DNA from: Hydrogenophilales bacterium 12-61-10
GTDB taxonomy: Bacteria; Pseudomonadota; Gammaproteobacteria; Burkholderiales; Thiobacillaceae
Length of the DNA stretch: 45,894 bases
Direction of reading: 5' to 3'
Assembly: GCA_002279795.1 (NCBI GenBank)
Contig: NCCT01000011.1
Coordinates: 1 to 45,894, forward strand
Below, piece after piece: positions 40,582-45,894 of this stretch. Position numbers and translations under genes: made by a program. A model generated the notes under the pieces. It had not been told where the DNA came from and searched no databases. It saw only the letters and a list, made by a program, of their open reading frames with translations. Every line of letters begins with the position of its first letter. Within the stretch, counting starts at the first letter, position 1.

Positions 40582-41747
40582 GGCGCGGTTGGGGTGTTTG
40601 ACGCGGCTTTGGCGCGGACCTTGACGCCGGCCTTGACGGCTTCGTCGTCGAACGACAGCAGCACGCGGTCGCCAGCCGTCAGGCCGTCGAGCACTTCGGT
40701 AAACGCCCAGTTGGCGAGGCCGGTTTTCAGTCGGCGTGTTTCCAGCTTGTCGCCCGCGCCCAGCACCAGCACGCTGCCGTCCTGCTGAATGGCCTGGGTG
40801 GGCACGCGCAGCACATTGTCGCGGCGTTTGATGATGGCTTCGACGTCGGCGCTGTAGCCAACCAGCAAAATCTGCTTGGGTGGCGTGTCGAAATCGACTT
40901 CGACATCGACCGTGCGCGCTTGCTTTTCCACTTCGGTGACATAGGGCGCGATGCGCCGCACGTGGCCGCTGAACGACTGGCCAGGCAGGGCGTCGAGGGT
41001 GATGCGCGCGGACTGGCCAGGCTTCAGTCGCGGCGCGTCGACTTCGTCCATCGGCGCGCTCACGTACAGACAGCTGTCGTCGATCAGGTCGACCGCGGGC
41101 GGGGTGGGAATGCCGGGCGGCGAGGGCGTGGTGTATTCGCCGACTTCGCCGGTGACTTTGGCCACGATGCCGGCGAACGGCGCATGCAGCGTGGTGCGTT
41201 CGAGTCCGGCCGCGGTGACGCGGATCTGTGCCTGCGCGCGCTTGACGTCGGCGCCAAGCGCGTCGCAACTGGCCTGGCGCGAGCGCGCTTCGGCACGTGC
41301 GTTTTCGCTGCTTTGCGGGCTGACGAAGCCGCGCGCCGCAAGCTGCTGCGTGCGGTCGGCATCGCGTTTGGCGTTGTCGGCCAGGATGCAGGCTTCGCGC
41401 AGGCGCGCTTCGCTGGTGCTCAATTGGCGGCTGGCCAGTTCGCGCTGGGCGGTCAGGTCGCGGTTCCACAATTCCAGCAAGGGCTGGCCGGCTGCCACGC
41501 GCTCGCCTTCTTTTGCCCACAGCTTGACGATCTGTCCGCCTGCCGCCGGTGCCAGTTTGGCGCGGCGGCAGGCCTTGATCGTGCCGGCGCGGGTGTTGAC
41601 CACGGTGGCCTCAACGGCGCCGCGGGCGAGGGTGACGAGTTCGACTTCCGGCGCCTGGGGCCGGCTGAAATGCCAGGCCGCGTAGCCCAGCACGGCGATG
41701 ATCAACAGGGTCAAGCTCAGACGCAGCAGGGTTTTGGTTTTGGACAT
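40578..41747 (-). CDS. Periplasmic membrane-fusion (HlyD/MacA-type) protein
   Basis: The product has 389 residues from the ATG at 41747. An N-terminal anchor helix (about 8-24) is followed by a lipoyl-like half (AGTIKACRRAKLAPAAGGQIVKLW), a coiled-coil hairpin (about 90-165, LASRQLSTSEARLREACIL ... ENARAEARSRQASCDAL), the second lipoyl half (TLHAPFAGIVAKVTGEVGEY) and beta-barrel/proximal domains. It links the inner-membrane exporter with an outer-membrane channel, which is not encoded here. It is the first gene of the exporter operon and is divergent from mnmC with only 28 bases between the starts. Confidence 0.92.
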   Translation of the reverse strand: MSKTKTLLRLSLTLLIIAVLGYAAWHFSRPQAPEVELVTLARGAVEATVVNTRAGTIKACRRAKLAPAAGGQIVKLWAKEGERVAAGQPLLELWNRDLTAQRELASRQLSTSEARLREACILADNAKRDADRTQQLAARGFVSPQSSENARAEARSRQASCDALGADVKRAQAQIRVTAAGLERTTLHAPFAGIVAKVTGEVGEYTTPSPPGIPTPPAVDLIDDSCLYVSAPMDEVDAPRLKPGQSARITLDALPGQSFSGHVRRIAPYVTEVEKQARTVDVEVDFDTPPKQILLVGYSADVEAIIKRRDNVLRVPTQAIQQDGSVLVLGAGDKLETRRLKTGLANWAFTEVLDGLTAGDRVLLSFDDEAVKAGVKVRAKAASNTPTAP

Positions 41748-41775
41748 GATGGAAAAGCAGGAGGTGACAGGGTCA

Positions 41776-43617
41776 ATGTACCATCCGGCCATGCTGAAAA
41801 CACTCCTTCCTGCCACGCTAGAGTTCAAGGAGGGCGTGGCGTATTCCGCCAGCTTTGGTGATGTTTATCACTCTGCCGAGGGCGGCGCGGGGCAGGCCCG
41901 CCATGTTTTTTTGCAGGGCTGCGGCCTGCCCCGTCGCTGGCAGGGACATGCGAGTTTCGTCGTGCTGGAGACCGGCTTTGGCACCGGCCTGAATTTCCTG
42001 ACAACGTGGGCGGCCTGGCGCGCCGATCCGGCACGCTGCGCAAGGCTGCACTACTTATCCATCGAGAAGCATCCGTTTCGGGCGGCAGACCTGGCGACCC
42101 TGCATGCGCAATGGCCCGAGTTCGCCGTGCTGTCGGCCGAGCTGATTGCCAACTGGCCATTGCTGGTGCCGGGCTTTCACCGCATTGCGCTCGACGGCGG
42201 CCGGGTGCAGTTAACGCTGATGCTGGGCGACGTGCGCGACTGCCTGCCGCAGCTGCGGGCCGGGGTCGATGCGTTTTATCTGGATGGCTTCGACCCCGGC
42301 AGCAATGCCGACATGTGGCAGCCGAAGGGGTTTTACACCTTTGCGCGGTTGGCCCGGCCCGGTGCGCGGGTGGCGACCTATACGGTGGCGGCGGCGGTGC
42401 GCCTGGGGCTGGAACGCGCTGGCTTCGTGTGCGAAAAGCGCACGGGCTATGGCAACAAGCGATACAGCCTTGCCGCGCGTTTTTCCGGCAGCGTGCAGCA
42501 GTCAAGAACCTCAGTGCCGCGCCATGTCGCGGTCATCGGTGCCGGCGTGGCGGGCGCCGCCGTGGCGCAGGCGCTGGCGCAGCGCGGCGTCGCCGTCACC
42601 GTGCTGGAGCGCGCCGCTGCGCCGGCGCAGGCGGCTTCGGGCAACCCGGTGGCGGTGTTTCGCCCGGTCATTTCGCGCGACGACAACCGTTCGACGCGCT
42701 TTACGCGGGCGGCGTTTCTGCATGCGATGCGCGCGTGGCCTGCCCTCGGCGACAGGCTGACCTGGTCGGCCTGCGGCGTGCTGCATCTGGCGCGCGATGC
42801 GGAGGTGGCGCGCAAACAGCAGCAGGCCCTGGCCGAAACCCGGCCGCCCGCCGAGTACGCGCGCTGGGTGGGGCAGGACGAGGCGCGCGAACTGGCGAAC
42901 TGGCCGGTGGCGGCGCCCGGCGTGTTCTACCCGACCGCAGGCTGGGTGGAGCCGGGCAGTTTGTGCCGCGCCTGGCTGGATCACCCCGCCATTGCCCTGA
43001 AAACCGGTTGCGCCGTTGCGCGCCTGCAGGCAGGCCCGGGCGGATGGCAGATGCTGGCCGATGACGGTGCGCTGCTGGCGGAGGCCGATGTCGTGGTGCT
43101 GGCCAATGCGTTCGACGCGCTGGGTCTGGTCGCGCACGCGAACTGGCCGATGGAAATCGTGCGTGGCCAGGTCACGCGCCTGCTGCCGGGGAGCCTGCCG
43201 GAGATCCACCGCGTGATTGCGCGCGAGGGCTATATCGCGCCGGCTGCGGGCCAGCCGGTCATCGGCGCGACGTATGAAAACAACGACGACGATATTGCTC
43301 CGCGCCAGGCGAGCGACCTGCTGAATCTGGAGAGGCTGGAAGCGATCTTGCCGGGCGCGAATGCGCGCCTTGGGGCGGACGCCAACGCGATCAGCGGGCG
43401 CGCCTCGCTGCGTGCCACCCTGCCGGACCGCCTGCCGATCGTGGGGGCGGTCGCCGGGCATGCCGGGTTGTATGTGGCGGCGGGCTATGCCTCGCGCGGC
43501 ATGGTGTGGGCGGGCTTGCTGGGAGAGGTGCTGGCGGATCAGATTACGGACGCACCGTGTCCGCTGGAGGCTGACCTGATGCAGGCGATTGCGCCGGACC
43601 GTTACAGCCGGCGCTGA
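41776..43617 (+). CDS. mnmC: Bifunctional tRNA mnm5s2U biosynthesis protein MnmC
   Basis: The product has 613 residues. The ATG at 41776 has AGGAGGTG ten bases upstream; an ATG at 41791 is too far from that site. The N-terminal DUF752-type methyltransferase domain has VLETGFGTGLNFLTTW and FYLDGFDPGSNADMW. The C-terminal FAD oxidoreductase has HVAVIGAGVAGAAVAQALA, NPVAVFRPVIS, and a closing GAVAGHAGLYVAAGYASRG. It finishes the wobble-uridine modification made by MnmEG: the C-terminal domain removes the carboxymethyl group and the N-terminal domain methylates. Both domains look complete. Confidence 0.96.
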   Translation: MYHPAMLKTLLPATLEFKEGVAYSASFGDVYHSAEGGAGQARHVFLQGCGLPRRWQGHASFVVLETGFGTGLNFLTTWAAWRADPARCARLHYLSIEKHPFRAADLATLHAQWPEFAVLSAELIANWPLLVPGFHRIALDGGRVQLTLMLGDVRDCLPQLRAGVDAFYLDGFDPGSNADMWQPKGFYTFARLARPGARVATYTVAAAVRLGLERAGFVCEKRTGYGNKRYSLAARFSGSVQQSRTSVPRHVAVIGAGVAGAAVAQALAQRGVAVTVLERAAAPAQAASGNPVAVFRPVISRDDNRSTRFTRAAFLHAMRAWPALGDRLTWSACGVLHLARDAEVARKQQQALAETRPPAEYARWVGQDEARELANWPVAAPGVFYPTAGWVEPGSLCRAWLDHPAIALKTGCAVARLQAGPGGWQMLADDGALLAEADVVVLANAFDALGLVAHANWPMEIVRGQVTRLLPGSLPEIHRVIAREGYIAPAAGQPVIGATYENNDDDIAPRQASDLLNLERLEAILPGANARLGADANAISGRASLRATLPDRLPIVGAVAGHAGLYVAAGYASRGMVWAGLLGEVLADQITDAPCPLEADLMQAIAPDRYSRR

Positions 43618-44106
43618 TCAGGCGGCGGTAAGCGGCTTGCCGGTGTGTGCAGCAACCGACTGCCCGGCCTGGTCGTACAGCCCGCCTTGAGTGGTCGTGG
43701 CATGGATCAGGACATTGAGCGCCTGGCGGGTGGTGGCGAGGCGCATTTCGATCAGTTTGCCGATACGCAGATTGATTTCCCGCGCTTGCTGTTCCATGTG
43801 GCACAACTGCTGCCACTGGTCGCGGTGTTCCGGCAGCCCATGTTGCGTCAGCCACGCGTTCATACCGATGGGGTCGGCGCTGAGGCCGGCAGCGAGCAAG
43901 GCTTGATGGCGCGCGCTCGCCAGATTGTTCAGGGTGTGCAGTTGCGCCAGCTTGGAGGCGGTCAGGCGCGTCAGCAGGTCGGCGTCGCCGTTGATCAGGG
44001 CCTGCTCCTCTTCACCCATCACGTTCAGCATGGCCTGCCAGGCCGCGCGCTCCGTCGCCAGCTGGGTCAGGCGGCCGGTGTCGGGCACGGCCTCACCTGG
44101 CGGCAT
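43618..44106 (-). CDS. flgN: Flagellar export chaperone FlgN
   Basis: The product has 162 residues from the ATG at 44106, which overlaps the end of flgM by 14 bases; a downstream GTG could also serve. It is helical with the FlgN pattern ERAAWQAMLNVMGEEEQALIN, LTASKLAQLHTLNNL and a C-terminal REINLRIGKLIEMRLATTRQ followed by ALNVL. The last segment is the region that binds the hook-junction proteins FlgK and FlgL. The gene order flgA-flgM-flgN supports the call. Its stop abuts the mnmC stop, converging without a gap. Confidence 0.9.
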   Translation of the reverse strand: MPPGEAVPDTGRLTQLATERAAWQAMLNVMGEEEQALINGDADLLTRLTASKLAQLHTLNNLASARHQALLAAGLSADPIGMNAWLTQHGLPEHRDQWQQLCHMEQQAREINLRIGKLIEMRLATTRQALNVLIHATTTQGGLYDQAGQSVAAHTGKPLTAA

Positions 44107-44386
44107 TGAGCATGTCTTTCACGGATTCGAGCAGGCCGCTGGCGATGTTGCCGCTATTGATCGCATATTGCCCGCTGGCGATGGTTTCCTTGATGCTTTC
44201 CACCCGTGCGCGATCGACCATCGGGATGGACGCCAGCTGTGATTCCATTTGCGCAAGTTCGGATGCGCGTGCGCTCAGGCGGACGTCGGTCTGGTCGCTG
44301 GAAACGATTTGTTTAGCCTGCGGCTGGGCGAGGCGGCCTTCGCTCGATGCGAGCGGGGCGATGGTCAAACCGGGATCGATTTTCAT
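44093..44386 (-). CDS. flgM: Anti-sigma-28 factor FlgM
   Basis: The product has 97 residues with AGAAGGAACCCATC before the ATG. The N-terminus (MKIDPGLTIAPLASS) is disordered and matches the export-signal region. The C-terminal helices that bind FliA read VRLSARASELAQMESQLAS and VDRARVESIKETIASGQY. FlgM holds sigma-28 inactive until the hook-basal body is finished and FlgM is exported. It lies between flgA and flgN; the 100 bases between flgA and flgM (44387-44486) contain no clear sigma-28 promoter, only a weak CCGAT-type hexamer. Confidence 0.93.
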   Translation of the reverse strand: MKIDPGLTIAPLASSEGRLAQPQAKQIVSSDQTDVRLSARASELAQMESQLASIPMVDRARVESIKETIASGQYAINSGNIASGLLESVKDMLNAAR

Positions 44387-44486
44387 GATGGGTTCCTTCT
44401 GACGGGGCGGGCGGAATCGGATAATTCAGCCTAAAGCTACATCAGTAACGACAGTTTGCAAACCTTCCTTGAGCGGCGCGCCAGAT

Positions 44487-45194
44487 TCAGTAAGCAACGA
44501 CGATTTGCTGACCATCCTGGGCGATGCCGCTGACTACCTGGCCGGAAGCCGTCTTGACCCGGATACGGTCGCCGCGGCTGCCATTCGCCAGCGCCTGTCC
44601 TTCGCTCTGCACCGTAAAGCCCGGGCCATTGAGGACGATGCGGGTGGGCTGCCCTTGCTGCACCACCAGCGGCGAGCGCAGCAGGCTGGCGCGCAACGGC
44701 GCATTGGCCGCCAGTCCGGACACCGTGCGGTAACCCACGATGGCATCGGCATCGCCGGCGACGTCCGGCGTCAGCAGGCCGAGGTCGCCCTCGCGCAGCA
44801 TCAGGTCGGATGCGGTCAGCACATGGTTGGCCGGCAGCGGCTGGCGGGTGGCCACGTAGCGGCCGATCAGCTTGACGTGCGCCGGCAGGTACACCGTCCA
44901 CTTCGACGGCGCCAGGCAGCGCACCCCCACCGTGGTTTTGCCGATGGTCCGGCTGCCGGGGGGCTGAAACGCTTCCAGCGCGTCGCAGGCATCGAACGTG
45001 CTGCGCGGTGGCTTGACGCTGACGCTCAGCGTGCCCGGCAAGCCGTTGGCCTGCGTTTTCAGGAAACGCTCTGCGTGCGCCTGCAGCGCCGCCAGGTCCT
45101 GGCCGGCCGCCTGCGCCGTGCCCGTCAGGCACAGGCCGATCAGCACGGCCTGGCCGAACGCAGCCCGCATGGCCTGGATGGATGGATATGGCAT
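44487..45194 (-). CDS. flgA: Flagellar P-ring assembly chaperone FlgA
   Basis: The product has 235 residues with a signal peptide (about 1-29, GTAQA-AGQ). It contains an SAF-like domain (IGRYVATRQPLPANHVL, then TASDLMLREGDLG) and the terminal FlgA region (RIVLNGPGFTVQSEGQALA, then GSRGDRIRVKTASGQVVSG). FlgA helps FlgI assemble in the periplasm. It is divergent from flgB with about 180 bases in between; no obvious sigma-54 or sigma-28 promoter was found in that gap. Confidence 0.93.
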   Translation of the reverse strand: MPYPSIQAMRAAFGQAVLIGLCLTGTAQAAGQDLAALQAHAERFLKTQANGLPGTLSVSVKPPRSTFDACDALEAFQPPGSRTIGKTTVGVRCLAPSKWTVYLPAHVKLIGRYVATRQPLPANHVLTASDLMLREGDLGLLTPDVAGDADAIVGYRTVSGLAANAPLRASLLRSPLVVQQGQPTRIVLNGPGFTVQSEGQALANGSRGDRIRVKTASGQVVSGIAQDGQQIVVAY

Positions 45195-45377
45195 GTCAGC
45201 TCCCGCAGTCAGACTTTTACACCGTGCCAGTGTAGGCAGGCGCGCTCCCGTTCAAGACGCGAATAGCACGGCCTTTCTGCCGCTTATCCGGCGATTGGAT
45301 GGACAGGTACGCGCCTAGGATGCAGTCATCGCAAAAAGGCTTTGCAGCGACGGCGGCAAAGCGAGGAGGTCAAGACC

Positions 45378-45782
45378 ATGTTGAGCCGCTTAGATCAAAT
45401 GTTGAACTTTCACCAGCAGGCATTGCGCGTGCGCGACCAGCGCCAGCAGGTGCTGGCCTCCAACATCGCCAACGCCGACACGCCGCATTACAAGGCGCGC
45501 GACCTCGACTTCAAGGCCAGCCTGCAGGCTGCCATGGGCGGGTCGGGCACACCTGGCGGCGTGGCGCTGGCCACCACTACAGCGGGCCATCTGGCCGGCA
45601 AGCCTGGCGCGGGACAGGCAGGGTTGCTGTACCGCACGCCGGCGCAGGGCAGCGTGGATGGCAACACGGTGGATATCGACGCCGAGCGCGCCGCCTTTAC
45701 CGAAAACGCCGTGCAGTACGAGTTCAACCTGACCCGGATCACGCAGCAGATCAAGGGCATGTTGACGGTTATCCAGGGGTAA
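45378..45782 (+). CDS. flgB: Flagellar proximal rod protein FlgB
   Basis: The product has 134 residues from the ATG at 45378, preceded by GCGAGGAGGTCAAGACC; upstream in-frame codons are not family-like. The N-terminal rod-protein helix has [20 protein letters not shown], the flagellar rod signature. The C-terminus ([28 protein letters not shown]) forms the partner helix. Length matches the usual 130-140 residues. It begins the flgBC... operon, with flgC 11 bases downstream. Confidence 0.95.
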   Translation: MLSRLDQMLNFHQQALRVRDQRQQVLASNIANADTPHYKARDLDFKASLQAAMGGSGTPGGVALATTTAGHLAGKPGAGQAGLLYRTPAQGSVDGNTVDIDAERAAFTENAVQYEFNLTRITQQIKGMLTVIQG

Positions 45783-45793
45783 CGGAGGGAATC

Positions 45794-45894
45794 ATGTCTT
45801 TATTCAATATTTTCAACGTCGCCGGTTCGGCCATGAACGCGCAGTCGCAACGGCTCAACGTCGTCGCCAGCAATCTGGCCAACGCCGACAGCGC
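45794..45894 (+). CDS. flgC: Flagellar rod protein FlgC (5' part only)
   Basis: The ATG at 45794 follows ACGGAGGGAATC. The 33 visible codons ([20 protein letters not shown], then [13 protein letters not shown]) match the N-terminal rod-protein helix of FlgC, including the SNLANADS motif. The gene runs past the right edge of the window. Confidence 0.93.
   Translation, partial: MSLFNIFNVAGSAMNAQSQRLNVVASNLANADS

Noticed and set aside
44410..44440. Possible sigma-28 promoter upstream of flgM
   Set aside because: Only a partial CCGAT-like -10 is present and no TAAA-type -35 at the right distance.
45214..45232. TGGCACG on the minus strand upstream of flgA as a sigma-54 promoter
   Set aside because: The -24 half fits but the -12 TTGC half is absent (AAAA instead), so the match is probably accidental.

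Overview
The window looks like a chromosomal segment of a GC-rich (roughly 60-65 percent by eye) Gram-negative bacterium, most likely a betaproteobacterium related to chemolithotrophic sulfur or iron oxidisers. The clues are the many outer-membrane and periplasmic genes, a DsrC-like and a DsrE-like protein, TonB/ExbBD and Feo iron uptake, an MnmC fusion protein, and the flagellar order flgN-flgM-flgA / flgB-flgC. The genus is inference.

Layout. 1-5460: a truncated two-TrkA-N potassium channel gene with a small partner membrane protein, a DUF456 membrane protein, a DsrE-like exported protein broken by an 8-bp tandem duplication, a lipoprotein, a small hypothetical gene, a lipocalin (blc) and a Spy/CpxP-like periplasmic protein. 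5560-10860: NYN-LOTUS protein, flavin reductase, a lysine-rich 50-aa protein with a TTG start, two paralogous ribbon-helix-helix-like small proteins that bracket a DUF3465 protein, a hypothetical gene and a DsrC-like protein, then an HD-GYP protein.

10860-18550 is the most striking part. A minus-strand iron locus runs from a Fur-boxed promoter through tonB, exbB, exbD, an outer-membrane receptor gene (a hybrid with two frameshifts), a flavinylatable FMN-binding protein, its flavin transferase apbE, a four-helix histidine-bearing membrane protein, feoA and feoB. The last five genes overlap by ATGA or are separated by about 10 bases. This suggests a pathway in which ferric iron crosses the outer membrane, is reduced by a covalent-flavin periplasmic protein fed from the quinone pool, and enters the cytoplasm as Fe2+ through FeoB. 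Next come ahpC-ahpF (peroxide defence), hemP with its own Fur-boxed promoter, a cation diffusion facilitator, nagZ, acpS, a radical SAM protein, a PIN-PhoH ATPase, an NlpC/P60 peptidase, a helical hypothetical protein, an UbiB-family kinase-like protein, a GGDEF-EAL protein coupled to an alpha/beta hydrolase, and the Fe-S helicase yoaA.

34800-39900 is accessory in character. It has a RelE/HigB-type toxin with an Xre antitoxin behind an 11-bp perfect palindrome, an AT-richer gene for a nucleoside-deoxyribosyltransferase/TIR-like protein, and a PIN toxin/antitoxin pair sitting inside a MacAB-type ABC exporter operon (36283-41747), which also carries an 85-bp inverted-repeat element between its two permease genes. 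The window closes with mnmC and the start of a flagellar cluster (flgN, flgM, flgA, flgB, flgC partial).

No tRNA, rRNA, CRISPR array or insertion sequence was seen. Family names were assigned from memory of motifs, without database searches.
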